This document shows, in pieces, positions 24,542-32,754 of a stretch of DNA of 38,080 nucleotides. The stretch's first letter is position 1, and each line of letters begins with the position of its first letter. Location of the stretch: the NCBI GenBank assembly GCA_020722205.1, contig DYLF01000013.1:1-38080 (forward strand). Direction: 5' to 3'. Made by a program: the position numbers and the translations under genes. Below the pieces are notes generated by a model. The model worked only from the letters and a program-made list of their open reading frames with translations, was not told where the DNA came from and did no database searches. Source of the DNA: Desulfobacca acetoxidans. Lineage in GTDB: Bacteria > Desulfobacterota > Desulfobaccia > Desulfobaccales > 0-14-0-80-60-11.

Positions 24542-25591
24542 TCAACACTGCCGTTTGCTCAACCGCTCGGTGACCAGATCAGCAGTGAACTGGACAATAG
24601 GAACCAGCCTGGCATAGTCCATGCGCATAGGACCGATGATCCCCAAGCTGCCCACGGGAGCCTGATCCAAAGAATAGGAAGAGGCCACCAGGGAGAGCTG
24701 CATTTCGGGAAAGTGCTCGTTTGGGCTGATAATTATCTGCACCCCCTGGGAAACCATGGTCTGGTCCAACAAGGTGACCAGATGATGTTTTTCCTCAAAG
24801 GCCTTGAAAATCGCCCGGATCTTTTCAACATCGGCGGCAAACTCCGGATAATCCAGTATGCGACTGGTCCCTTCAATATAGAGTTCCTCCTGCTTCTCAT
24901 CTTGCAATGCCCGGCGGCTTAGATACAAGGCCTCAGAGACCATTTTATCGAACAGGATCTTTTCCTCTTGCATCTGGGCCACAATCCGTCGCCTGGCTTC
25001 CCCCAGGGTGAGATTCTGGCAGATTCCATTCAAATAGTCGCTGAAGCGGTCCAGTTGTTTCTGCGAAAATTCCAGGCCGGTACGCACAAACCGGGTTTGC
25101 ACCTGGTTATCTTGGGATACCAGCAGGGTCAGCACCCCATCACCCCCCAAGTGGACGAACTTGATGTGCCTGAGGCACATGGCCTGTGGCCGGGGAGGCA
25201 ACACCAAAGAGGGATGACCTGAGACCGCAGAGAGCACCCGGGAAGCCTGGCGGAATAATTCCTGGGGATCCTCGGCAGGTGGAGAGAAGGCTTGGCAAAT
25301 CTGTTGCCGGGTGTTGACCCCCAACTCCTGAATCGGCAGAATATGATCCACATAATAACGGAAACCCAAGGCAGTGGGGATTCTCCCGGCGGAGGGGTGG
25401 GGCTGCTGCAAATAACCGCGTTCCTCCAAATCCTGCATGACATTACGGATGCTGGCCGCACTCAGCTGCAGACCTGACAATTTGGCCACCGTCCGGGACC
25501 CCACCGGTTCACCGCTAGCTATATATTGCACCATAACGGTGCGTAGGATCCAACTCTCCCGTTCTGTCAAGATTTCCTTTATGTTAGACAT
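24542..25591 (-). CDS. hrcA: Heat-inducible transcription repressor HrcA
   Basis: HrcA represses heat-shock operons by binding the CIRCE element and needs GroEL for folding. The N-terminal winged helix is clear: LTERESWILRTVMVQYIASGEPVGSRTVAKLSGLQLSAASIRNVMQDLEERGYLQQPHPSAGRIPT. The C-terminal GAF-like part has LLDQTMVSQGVQIIISPNEHFPEMQLSLVASSY and GSLGIIGPMRMDYARLV. The 349 residues are full length. It leads hrcA-grpE-dnaK, with a sigma-70-type promoter just upstream. No CIRCE sequence is visible before it or before grpE, so it may act elsewhere, for instance on groESL. Confidence 0.96.
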   Translation of the reverse strand: MSNIKEILTERESWILRTVMVQYIASGEPVGSRTVAKLSGLQLSAASIRNVMQDLEERGYLQQPHPSAGRIPTALGFRYYVDHILPIQELGVNTRQQICQAFSPPAEDPQELFRQASRVLSAVSGHPSLVLPPRPQAMCLRHIKFVHLGGDGVLTLLVSQDNQVQTRFVRTGLEFSQKQLDRFSDYLNGICQNLTLGEARRRIVAQMQEEKILFDKMVSEALYLSRRALQDEKQEELYIEGTSRILDYPEFAADVEKIRAIFKAFEEKHHLVTLLDQTMVSQGVQIIISPNEHFPEMQLSLVASSYSLDQAPVGSLGIIGPMRMDYARLVPIVQFTADLVTERLSKRQC

Positions 25592-25605
25592 CTTAATCCT
25601 TATGA

Positions 25606-25634
25606 ATAGTAAGTATCCCCCCCGAATTTGTCAA
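25606..25634 (-). promoter_or_regulatory. hrcA promoter
   Basis: On the minus strand TTGACA (25629-25634), a 17-base spacer and TACTAT (25606-25611) lie about 15 bases before the ATG. AAGGA serves as the ribosome site. No CIRCE arm (TTAGCACTC/GAGTGCTAA) overlaps it. Confidence 0.6.
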
Positions 25635-25698
25635 GGGAAAGCATCTATTTAATCTGGCCCCCAGCCCTTGCCTCCCTCCCCTCCCTATTGCCGTTTGC

Positions 25699-26391
25699 CT
25701 ATTCTTGACAACGGTGTCGGATAATCTCCCCTTCCACCATGAAAACTACCTGTTCCGCAATGTTGGTGGCGTGATCGGCTGCTCTTTCCAGATTGCGGAC
25801 GATGGTGATCTGACTATGGCCGAAAGCCACGGCTTCCTGACCGCCCTCCATGTCTGCCAGCAACTTCTTGATAATGCGCCGATCCAGTTCGTCCACCTCT
25901 GCGTCGGCCCGGCAAACCTCCCGCGCCAGTTGTGGATTCCTCTGAGTAAATGCCAACATGCTCTGACGGCTCATGGCGAAGGCCGCTTGCGCTAAGCGAG
26001 GTAAATCGGGGTGGAACTCCCTGTCGCGAAAGCGTTGCAACTCCAAACTCTCCTCTGCTATATTAACCGCCAGGTCACCCAGGCGTTCCAATTCCACAAT
26101 GATATGATCTATGGCCATGAGTAACCGTAAATCCATGGCCACCGGTTGATAAAGCGCGATAACCCTCACCACCGCGGCATCAATCTCCTCTTCCAACTCA
26201 TTGATGACTTTATCGCCGCCAATAACTTGCCGGGCCAGTTCGGCATCCCTCTGCCAAAGGGCCGTGGTGCTGCGGCTCACCGCCTGGAGGGCCAGTTCCG
26301 CCATGGCCAATAGTCTTCCCTGTAAGCCCTTCAGCTCCTGATGAAACCTGTCAAGCTTCTCTGTGCCGCCCCTCGCGGTGATTTCGGCCAT
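25699..26391 (-). CDS. phoU: Phosphate signalling protein PhoU
   Basis: A 230-residue helical protein with two PhoU domains. Each carries a metal-binding E/D-x-x-x-D motif: ELERLGDLAVNIAE in the first and RNLERAADHATNIAE in the second. PhoU links the Pst phosphate transporter to the PhoR kinase and dampens phosphate uptake. No pst or phoBR gene lies in the window. It follows hrcA in the opposite reading order on the same strand, with about 107 bases between the phoU stop and the hrcA start. Confidence 0.95.
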   Translation of the reverse strand: MAEITARGGTEKLDRFHQELKGLQGRLLAMAELALQAVSRSTTALWQRDAELARQVIGGDKVINELEEEIDAAVVRVIALYQPVAMDLRLLMAIDHIIVELERLGDLAVNIAEESLELQRFRDREFHPDLPRLAQAAFAMSRQSMLAFTQRNPQLAREVCRADAEVDELDRRIIKKLLADMEGGQEAVAFGHSQITIVRNLERAADHATNIAEQVVFMVEGEIIRHRCQE

Positions 26392-26577
26392 GGCCTGAAC
26401 CCCCTGAATTCTCTTGCCTACAAAAGCAGTCTAACAATTTGCGGGCGGGGCGGCAATGCACGGCCACAGAAATTATTAAAAAACTTCTCCTGATTGCCGA
26501 AAGGAAAAAATACCCACCACCTGACCGCTCATATCCAAAGAGTGATGTTTACTCTCTGGATTATCATTTGTCTTTCC

Positions 26578-26586
26578 TGATATAAT
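26578..26586 (+). promoter_or_regulatory. Extended -10 promoter of the Cache-like lipoprotein gene
   Basis: TGATATAAT (26578-26586) is a perfect extended -10 element (TG-n-TATAAT). No good -35 is seen 17 bases upstream, as is common for this promoter type. It would give a leader of roughly 80-150 bases that includes the hairpin at 26634-26649. Confidence 0.5.
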
Positions 26587-26633
26587 GCTATGCAGAGTTG
26601 CAACCTCTTCTCCCTCTCCACCCACTGCTGGCG

Positions 26634-26649
26634 CAGGCGTCCTCGCCTG
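26634..26649. repeat. REP-like short palindrome
   Basis: CAGGCG-TCCT-CGCCTG forms a tight 6-bp hairpin with G.T and further pairing outside. It lies in the leader of the lipoprotein gene, close to a 17-base string shared with 749-765. This form of palindrome is common as a dispersed extragenic repeat in bacteria. Confidence 0.45.
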
Positions 26650-26674
26650 TGTGCACGGAACCGGGGTGGGGGCT

Positions 26675-27277
26675 ATGAGTGATGACAGGTGGGACCGAGT
26701 GAACTTGAAGGGAAAATACGATGAGAAGAAACAACGCCGCTTTATGCGCGGCTTAGTCTATTTGTCGTTGTTCTTTTATGCCGGCGCCCTCCTCGGGGGA
26801 TGTCAGACCAGGGAAAAGCCCCTGTCCCCTGCGGCGGCGGCCTTCAAAAAAGAGGTGCAAGGGAGCATTGAGATGCTCTCACAGGTTCTGATAGCTCCCC
26901 TGCAACAAAAAGATTTCTCAGCCATCCACCAAGCCCTGCAGGAACATACCCCCGAAGCACTCAAACTGTGCCGGCTGTGTCCCTTTATGCTGGCGGTGCT
27001 GGACCTTGACGGAGTGACCCTGGCCGTTTATCCGCCCCGGGATCATAATAAGAATTACTCCCAATACAAGGCGGTCACCAAGGCCTTAACTGAGGGGCGG
27101 ATCGGCCAAGCCAAGCTTTTTTTGCCGGATGGTTCCCAACTTTTTATGATCTGTGCCCCGTTGCGCAAGGAGAGAGAAATCCAAGGCCTAGTCGTTTTTA
27201 TCGCCCGCCCCAAGGAAATTGCAGAAAAATACGGCCTCTCGGAGCACGAATTTTTTGCCCTCGACTTCAATTCCTGA
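26675..27277 (+). CDS. Free-standing Cache/PDC-like lipoprotein
   Basis: After a hydrophobic signal (MRGLVYLSLFFYAGALLGGC) a lipobox L-G-G-C marks a lipoprotein. The mature part of about 155 residues has a helix (EVQGSIEMLSQVLIAPLQQKDF), then a Cache-like sequence: MLAVLDLDGVTLAVYPP, NYSQYKAVTKALTEGRIGQAKLFLPDGSQLFMICAPLRK and a final strand IQGLVVFIARP. Cache domains bind small ligands outside the cytoplasmic membrane. Here no kinase or chemoreceptor domain is attached, so it may be a periplasmic binding partner. The start is uncertain: ATG 26675 has a G-rich ribosome site but a long n-region; ATG 26744 gives a cleaner signal but no ribosome site. Confidence 0.65.
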   Translation: MSDDRWDRVNLKGKYDEKKQRRFMRGLVYLSLFFYAGALLGGCQTREKPLSPAAAAFKKEVQGSIEMLSQVLIAPLQQKDFSAIHQALQEHTPEALKLCRLCPFMLAVLDLDGVTLAVYPPRDHNKNYSQYKAVTKALTEGRIGQAKLFLPDGSQLFMICAPLRKEREIQGLVVFIARPKEIAEKYGLSEHEFFALDFNS

Positions 27278-27404
27278 GTTGCCCGTCTATTTCTGTCCGG
27301 CTGGTCAATGAAAATAGACACCCCCAAACACTGGCCCACCACCACGCACCAACCCCCGGCGGTGAAGGGGCAACCGGCCCAGAAACGCCCCCGCCCGCTA
27401 CCAC

Positions 27405-27677
27405 TTAGCAGAGCCAACAGCCCTTCTGGCGCACTTCCTCATACCACTGCGGCAAGATCCTCCTAAACTGGCCCCTCTCCAAAAGCAACAGCTCCCGCAC
27501 CTGCCCCACGTCAATAAAACCGCCGAAATAGGAAAACTTCACCAGCGCCCAAAGATTTTCCACCGAAAACTCCCGGCACTCTTCGGGCACCCGCTCCCAC
27601 ATCTCCTCTTCCTGGATAATTTTTTTAATACGGTGGAAATTCGCCTCTAGTCTGGCCAAAATTTCCGGGTTCGTCAT
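27405..27677 (-). CDS. Hypothetical protein, 90 residues
   Basis: I do not recognise this family. The sequence is predicted mostly helical, acidic in the first half (FHRIKKIIQEEEMWERVPEECREFSVENLWALVKF) and with a glycine turn (SYFGGFIDVGQ). It ends ...RQKGCWLC, with a C-terminal C-x2-C that might bind metal or be redox active. It lies downstream of the stress-protein gene on the same strand, with 90 bases between. The ribosome site is poor (GAGG only one base from the ATG), so the start may be wrong. It is kept because it has coding-like composition and no better alternative frame. Confidence 0.6.
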   Translation of the reverse strand: MTNPEILARLEANFHRIKKIIQEEEMWERVPEECREFSVENLWALVKFSYFGGFIDVGQVRELLLLERGQFRRILPQWYEEVRQKGCWLC

Positions 27678-27767
27678 GCCTCAGCTTTTGAACAAATTTT
27701 TTGGCTTCTCGGCGTCTCGCAGATCGAACTTTTCCAGACACCGATCTGGATAAGATGCGTTGCCAGC

Positions 27768-28217
27768 TTACTCCTTGCCGGGGGGAAGAGTGATCACCGG
27801 GATGGGGGAACTCCGCACCACTTTATCGCAGACACTTCCGAAGATCCTGCGCTCCAGGCCCTTGCGTCCATGGGTCCCCATGACGATTACCTCAATGCCT
27901 TCTTTGTTAACCAGTTCCAAGATCTTTTCCGCCGGGGAGCCCATGGCCACCCGTGTCTCCAGCTTCGGAAAGCCTCTGAATACCTCCTTGGCCAAAACAG
28001 CCATCTTGCTTTCCGCCGCTTTCAGGACTTCTTCGCTGAGTTTCTTGATATTGCTGTGAGGCACATAGAAAGAAGAATAATCCGAAAGGTCTTGCGTTAC
28101 ATACATCACATAAAGGGTGGCGTCGAACTTGCTGACAAAGGTCTTGACCCACGGCATTAAGGATTCGACGCTTTCCGTCAAATCGATGGGAAAAAGAATC
28201 TTGGTGACCTGTTTCAT
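27768..28217 (-). CDS. Universal stress protein (UspA family)
   Basis: A 149-residue UspA-fold protein. It starts KQVTKILFPIDLTESVESLMPWVKTF, and the ATP-binding motif G-x2-G-x9-G-S/T is present near the end as MGTHGRKGLERRIFGSVCDKVVRSSPIPVITLPPG. ATP-binding members act as dimers and help cells survive starvation, redox or respiratory stress; the precise partner is unknown. The ATG at 28217 has GGAGA 7 bases upstream; a start at 28331 would add a non-conserved tail. It lies 137 bases downstream of the MFS gene. Confidence 0.93.
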   Translation of the reverse strand: MKQVTKILFPIDLTESVESLMPWVKTFVSKFDATLYVMYVTQDLSDYSSFYVPHSNIKKLSEEVLKAAESKMAVLAKEVFRGFPKLETRVAMGSPAEKILELVNKEGIEVIVMGTHGRKGLERRIFGSVCDKVVRSSPIPVITLPPGKE

Positions 28218-28342
28218 TTCAGAAATCTCCTTCTGATCCTGGTGCCGGAAATTGTGAAAATTTTCATTAGTTCTTATCAAAGGCCGCGGTGTCATGTCAA
28301 GATGAAAAGCTGACCCTAAGACCATAGCCACCTCAGCACATT

Positions 28343-28363
28343 CGGCTTACGGCTCACTGCTTA
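28343..28363. repeat. Heptamer run at the 3' end of the MFS gene
   Basis: Units CGGCTTA, CGGCTCA and CTGCTTA are adjacent. The minus-strand reading supplies the last codons and the stop of the MFS gene. The first 19 bases are identical to 29772-29790, so the MFS gene is flanked by direct repeats. Confidence 0.65.
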
Positions 28364-29772
28364 CCCGCCCGTCGCCGCGGCCAGAGGTTGTTAAGCAGAT
28401 TGAGGGCCGCCACCCCGCTGGCCACCGCAAAGGCCTGCTGAAAACAGGATAACCCCAGGCACACTCCCGGGCTTAATCTCTGATGGTGTTGACCCGCAAA
28501 CACCATCACCATCAGGGTTACCCCCAAAAGCGACCCCAGATTCTTCAGGGCTGAGTTGGTGCTGGTGGCCAAACCTATCTGGGCCGGTTCAACCTGGCGA
28601 AGTATTTCATTAAGATTAGGAGCCTGAAACAGGCCAAAGCCTAAACCCGTGAGGGCCAGCCTGGCTGCCAGCGTAAAAGTGGTGCTTTCGGGTTTGAGGG
28701 TGAAAAAAGATGCCAGACCGAGAAGTATCAGCACCGACCCCAGCCGCAGGATTCGGAGGTTGCCCAGGCGGTCGGCCAAAAAACCTCCCAGCGGCGACAC
28801 CGTGGCATTGGTGAGGCTCAGGATGGCCAGCAAGAAACCCGCCTGGTCCGACGGATAATGATATACCTGGTCCAACAGGAAGGGGAGCAAGAAGAAGGCC
28901 CCCATCACGCCGGCAAAAGCCAGCACTACAGCCGTTGACCCCAAAACAAAAGACCGGCTGCGCCAGAGTTCCGGGGGCAGCAGGGGCTGATCTGCCCGAC
29001 GCTCCAGAAAAAGCAAAACCACAAACAATATTGCCGCCCCACCCGACAACAGCACCCCCCCCAGCCCTGCCCCACCCATCTGACGGACACGCGTCAAGGC
29101 CAACAGCAGTAACAGGAAAGAGGCGGCCAGCAGAACATTGCCCTTCAGGTCCAGCCTCCGCCAACTCCAGCTGGTGTCGGCGCCGAACCGCAGTAGCGGC
29201 CCGGCCCCCAGCATCAGGGCCAAGGCGCAAAGGGGCAGATTGACAAAAAACACCCACCGCCAACCCAGATAAGCCGTCAGCAGACCCCCCAACGGAGCCC
29301 CCACGCTGATGCCGGCGGCAAAGCCGGTGGAGAGCAGACCCAGGGGCATCCCCCGTTCCCCATCAGCATAGGTCAGCACAATGAGCCTGGGCGCCACCCC
29401 CAACATCAAGGCAGCCCCCAAACCCTGGCAGGCCCGATTGCCCACCAGCCAGGCAAGAGACGGACTCAGTCCGCATAATGCCGACGCCCCGGTAAAAACC
29501 ACCAAACCCGCCAGAAAAACCCGCCCGGTGGGCAGGAGATCCCCCAAGCGCCCGCTGGTGATGAGCATGGAGCCGTTGATCAGCAGGTAAACCACCACCA
29601 CCCAGGATATGTTTTCCAGACTGCTGTGAAAATCATAGCCTATGGCAGGCAGGGCGATATTGACGATGCTGGTGTCGATGGTGGCCATAAAAGCCCCCAA
29701 ACACGCCAGCATCAAAAAACGGCGGCGCCCGACCGTCGCCTGACGGCATGACGGCCAAAGCTCCGGGGTCAC
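28354..29772 (-). CDS. DHA2-type MFS exporter (14-TM)
   Basis: A 472-residue drug:H+ antiporter-2 type transporter of the inner membrane with about 14 hydrophobic segments. Family motifs: FMATIDTSIVNIALPAIG in helix 1 (motif D1), GRLGDLLPTGRVFLAG (motif A), ACQGLGAALMLGVAPRLI (motif B) and GAPLGGLLTAYLGWRWVFFVNLP (motif C). It probably exports a toxic or hydrophobic compound; the substrate is open. Its GTG start overlaps the znuB stop (GTGA), and that junction lies in a heptamer repeat. The gene is bounded on both sides by the same 19-base repeat, which suggests it was inserted into the metal-importer operon. Confidence 0.9.
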   Translation of the reverse strand: MTPELWPSCRQATVGRRRFLMLACLGAFMATIDTSIVNIALPAIGYDFHSSLENISWVVVVYLLINGSMLITSGRLGDLLPTGRVFLAGLVVFTGASALCGLSPSLAWLVGNRACQGLGAALMLGVAPRLIVLTYADGERGMPLGLLSTGFAAGISVGAPLGGLLTAYLGWRWVFFVNLPLCALALMLGAGPLLRFGADTSWSWRRLDLKGNVLLAASFLLLLLALTRVRQMGGAGLGGVLLSGGAAILFVVLLFLERRADQPLLPPELWRSRSFVLGSTAVVLAFAGVMGAFFLLPFLLDQVYHYPSDQAGFLLAILSLTNATVSPLGGFLADRLGNLRILRLGSVLILLGLASFFTLKPESTTFTLAARLALTGLGFGLFQAPNLNEILRQVEPAQIGLATSTNSALKNLGSLLGVTLMVMVFAGQHHQRLSPGVCLGLSCFQQAFAVASGVAALNLLNNLWPRRRAGKQ

Positions 29773-30587
29773 GGCTTACGGCTCACTGCTCGCCCCCCCC
29801 ATAGTTGGGAAGCCAAAAAAACCAGGGACAACAGCAACACCACCGTGGCCCCGGATGGCCAATCGACAGCATAGGATATCCCCAGACCGCCCAGGGTGGA
29901 GATCATGGCGGCGGCGGCCGAGACCATCGTCATGCACCCGATGCGCTGAGTAAAATTGCGTCCCACCGCGCCGGGTATCACCAACAAGGCAGACACCAAA
30001 ATAATGCCCACTAGATAGATGGAAACCACAATTACCAGCGCCATGAGAACCAAAAAAAGACAACGCAAGGCCGTGACCGGCACCCCGCTGACCCAGGCCA
30101 TCTCCTCATCAAAGCTCATAAACACCAGTTCTTTGAAAAAGGCGGCTAGCGCTGCCAGGACGACAAAGGTGACCAAGAAGATTTGCACCAGTTGTCTTTC
30201 CCCGATGGCCAGGATGTTGCCGAAGAGGAAACCAAAGACGTCCACATTATATGTTCTCGATAAATGTATAAAAATCACCCCCAGGGCCATGGAGGCGGCA
30301 AAAAAGATGCCGATGGCCGCGTCCTCCTCTAATCGCCCTCGGCGGGACGTCCATTCAATGGCCAACGCCACCAGCACCGAAAACCCTACCCCGGTGAAAA
30401 GCGGGTCAACGCCCATTAAAAATCCCAGGGCCACCCCGCCGAACGCCGAATGAGAAATGCCCACCCCGATGAAGGCCAGCCTCCGCAGGATGATAAAGAC
30501 CGAAAGCAGACCGCCGAGACAGCTTAACAGCAGGCCGGCCACCAAGGCCCTCTGGAAAAAACCCAGTCCCAGCACCTCACATATCAT
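29769..30587 (-). CDS. znuB: Zinc/manganese ABC transporter permease
   Basis: A 272-residue inner-membrane permease of the ABC-3 family. About eight hydrophobic segments are seen, with the family blocks AFIGVGISHSAFGGVALGFLMGVDPLFTG, DAAIGIFFAASMALGVIFI and GIILVSALLVIPGAVGRNFTQR. Zinc and manganese importers cannot be separated by the permease alone. The ATG at 30587 overlaps the end of znuC by 11 bases; a start at 30695 would lie deep inside znuC. The last residues (AVSRKP) come from a heptamer repeat and are not conserved. Confidence 0.9.
   Translation of the reverse strand: MICEVLGLGFFQRALVAGLLLSCLGGLLSVFIILRRLAFIGVGISHSAFGGVALGFLMGVDPLFTGVGFSVLVALAIEWTSRRGRLEEDAAIGIFFAASMALGVIFIHLSRTYNVDVFGFLFGNILAIGERQLVQIFLVTFVVLAALAAFFKELVFMSFDEEMAWVSGVPVTALRCLFLVLMALVIVVSIYLVGIILVSALLVIPGAVGRNFTQRIGCMTMVSAAAAMISTLGGLGISYAVDWPSGATVVLLLSLVFLASQLWGGRAVSRKP
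29772..29792. repeat. Heptamer run at the znuB/MFS junction
   Basis: Units CGGCTTA, CGGCTCA and CTGCTCG are adjacent. The minus-strand reading forms the last codons of znuB and the GTGA overlap with the MFS gene. The first 19 bases match 28343-28361 exactly. Confidence 0.65.
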
Positions 30588-31356
30588 GGCTCCGCACCAC
30601 CCGATGGGGAATTTCCCCATGAAAAAGGTATTCCACGCTGCAGCCGAAGGTGCTCTCGAGAGCCAACCGACCGATGGGAGGGGGCTGATGCACATGCACC
30701 CGACGGTTCAGACAGACAATATCATCCACATGCGTAACCACCGCCCCGATGTCATGGGAAACCATTATCACCGTCAACTGCAATTCTTCTTTTAGTCGCT
30801 GGATTAATTCATAGAGTTCGTCTTGCAGGCAGGCGTCCAGGGACACCATGGGCTCATCCAACAGCAACAGGCGAGGTTCCACCGAGAGGGCGCGGGCGAT
30901 AAAGACCCGCTGCTGTTCGCCGCCAGACAACTCCCCAATGGGCCGGTGGGCCAAATGCGCCATGCCCAACCGGGCCAGGTTGTCCCAGGCAATCTGTCGG
31001 TCACGGCGACTCGGACGTGAAAGCATCCCCATCACTCCATACCGGCCCATGAGCACCACCTCCAGAACAGACACCGGAAAGTGGGGGTTGCTCAGCGGAC
31101 GTTGCGGCAGATAACCCACTCGGCGCCCTTGACGCCGCAGCTGCCACGGAGTTTCGCCGAACACCAAAATCCCCCCCGCACTGGGCTTCACCAATCCCAG
31201 AATGACTTTCAACAGGGTGCTTTTGCCGGCCCCGTTGGGACCCAGCACCCCCACAAAGTGCCCCTCCTGAATGTCCAGAGTGATGTCCTCCAGAATGGGC
31301 ACCCGGTTATAATTTACATCCAGATGCCTGATCTTAATAACCACCGTCTCCGTCAA
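30577..31356 (-). CDS. znuC: Zinc/manganese ABC transporter ATP-binding protein
   Basis: A 259-residue ABC ATPase. Walker A is GPNGAGKST, the signature is LSGGEQQRVFIARAL, Walker B is LLLLDEP, and the switch His is in VSHDI. The C-terminal extension (DDIVCLNRRVHVHQPPP onward) is usual for metal-importer ATPases of this group. It energises uptake by ZnuB. The start is a TTG at 31356 with AGAGG 8 bases upstream. It lies between znuA and znuB in a tight operon. Confidence 0.92.
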   Translation of the reverse strand: MTETVVIKIRHLDVNYNRVPILEDITLDIQEGHFVGVLGPNGAGKSTLLKVILGLVKPSAGGILVFGETPWQLRRQGRRVGYLPQRPLSNPHFPVSVLEVVLMGRYGVMGMLSRPSRRDRQIAWDNLARLGMAHLAHRPIGELSGGEQQRVFIARALSVEPRLLLLDEPMVSLDACLQDELYELIQRLKEELQLTVIMVSHDIGAVVTHVDDIVCLNRRVHVHQPPPIGRLALESTFGCSVEYLFHGEIPHRVVRSHDM

Positions 31357-31397
31357 GTCTCAAACCTCTGGCCTCTTCCCTCTTGGCCTTTGCCTTA

Positions 31398-32369
31398 TTA
31401 TCGCATCGCCTCAAGCATATTGCTCAGGTTGTGGCGCATCAGGGCCAGATAGTCCCCCCCATACGGCGGGACCCCTCCCAGTGGATCCAGCAGCACCACT
31501 TTAGCTCCGGCTTCCTTGGCTATCACCTCCGCCACTCTGGGATTGAGCTGAGGTTCGGCAAATACCGCCTTCACCCCTGAGAAGCGGATGGCTTGCACAA
31601 TCCTTTGTATCTGCCGGGGCGTAGGTTCCCGACCCGGAGAAAGTTCAATCACCCCTGCCTCCCGCAAGTGATAACGCCGGGCAAAGTAGGCAAAGGCCGG
31701 ATGAAAACAGACATATTCCCGCCGCCGGAAGGTTTGCACCTGGGCACTAATCTCCTGATGTAATTTTTCCAATTCCTTCACATAAGCCGCCAGATTGGCC
31801 TCATAAACCTGCCGATGCAAGGGGTCCAATTCCATCAGGGCTTGCCCCACCCGGCGACAGATATCCTGCACCAAAACCGGGTCCAGCCACACGTGCGGGT
31901 TGCCTCCCATATGATGCTCCTCGTGCTCTAAATAACTCTTCCCAACCCCACCCGGGTCACGGTGCTGATGGTTCTGCTCTTCCACCCCCTGGATCAATTC
32001 CAAACCCCACACTGCTTCCACCCCCCTCAGATTCTTAGCCGCCTGACTCTTCAAGAGCCTTTCGGCCCAGGGGTCCAAGCCACCCCCCACGTAAACGAAG
32101 AGACGGGCAGCCAAGGCCTGCGCCACCGCAGAAGGGGTTGGTTCAAAAACATGGGGGCTGGCCCCCGGGGGGATGAGCACCTGCACCCTTACCCGTTCTC
32201 CCCCGATCTTTTGACAAAAATCCCCCAGGGGAAGAATGCTGGCCGCCACCGGGATGCGGGCCGACCCGCCTGCAGCCGATGAAACTCCAACCAGCAAAAG
32301 CCATCCCAGGCCAATCACCAGAAACGCCCTGAGCCGTAAACCGTAAACCGTAAGCCGTCGCCAGCTCAT
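31398..32369 (-). CDS. znuA: Zinc/manganese ABC transporter substrate-binding protein
   Basis: A 323-residue periplasmic cluster-9 binding protein. The signal peptide (AFLVIGLGWLLLVGVSSAAGG) follows a non-conserved basic start. Metal ligands are expected in GASPHVFEPTPS, NPHVWLDPV and CFHPAFAYFARRYHL. The loop NHQHRDPGG...YLEHEEHHMGG is histidine-rich, as in zinc-binding members, so zinc is favoured over manganese. The ATG at 32369 has GGAGG 8 bases upstream; a TTG at 32384 overlaps that site. The n-region is encoded by four tandem heptamers (32331-32358). It heads znuA-znuC-znuB-MFS. Confidence 0.92.
   Translation of the reverse strand: MSWRRLTVYGLRLRAFLVIGLGWLLLVGVSSAAGGSARIPVAASILPLGDFCQKIGGERVRVQVLIPPGASPHVFEPTPSAVAQALAARLFVYVGGGLDPWAERLLKSQAAKNLRGVEAVWGLELIQGVEEQNHQHRDPGGVGKSYLEHEEHHMGGNPHVWLDPVLVQDICRRVGQALMELDPLHRQVYEANLAAYVKELEKLHQEISAQVQTFRRREYVCFHPAFAYFARRYHLREAGVIELSPGREPTPRQIQRIVQAIRFSGVKAVFAEPQLNPRVAEVIAKEAGAKVVLLDPLGGVPPYGGDYLALMRHNLSNMLEAMR
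32331..32358. repeat. Four tandem heptamers in the znuA signal-peptide region
   Basis: GAGCCGT, AAACCGT, AAACCGT and AAGCCGT are adjacent and encode RLTVYGLRLR of the ZnuA n-region. Gain or loss of a unit would shift the frame between the start codon and the signal peptide. Confidence 0.7.
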
Positions 32370-32754
32370 AATCCGCACCTCCAACTAATCAACCCCCTTA
32401 CCCCCTTACCCTAATCCCCATAAAAGCAGAAAAAAATACCCGCTGGACGATAATGAAAATTGGTGCGCAAACCTATGCGCCTTTAAAATACTATTTTCCC
32501 GCCGGAGTTGCAATTTCAAGGTTTATCCCAAGTAACCCGCCGGTTCTTAATAAAAAAAGGCAAAATGCCGAATTAAAGTAGGGTCAGGAAAAAAATTTCT
32601 CTGCCCATCTATCCCAAAGTTTGTCTATATGGTAACTAATAAATCAAAACTTTGCCGTGACCGACTGGCCGCCCTGCCCCCCCCGATTTGCAGCAAGCAG
32701 CAGGGTGGATAAACCAAAATCTTCCTAGCTAGCCACCAGGAAAAGACCACAAGC
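32370..32754. other. Intergenic region between znuA and the sensor kinase
   Basis: About 385 bases without a gene, AT-rich. It contains a run of ACCCCCTT-like units (32390-32410), GATAATGAAAAT (32449-32460), which resembles half of a Fur-family box and might take part in Zur or Fur control of znuA, and a small inverted repeat GCGCA/TGCGC (32465-32480). The divergent promoters cannot be placed with confidence. Confidence 0.4.

Noticed and set aside
32449-32460. Firm Fur/Zur box upstream of znuA
   Set aside because: Only one half-site (GATAATGAAAAT) is visible and no inverted partner follows, so it is mentioned only as a possibility.
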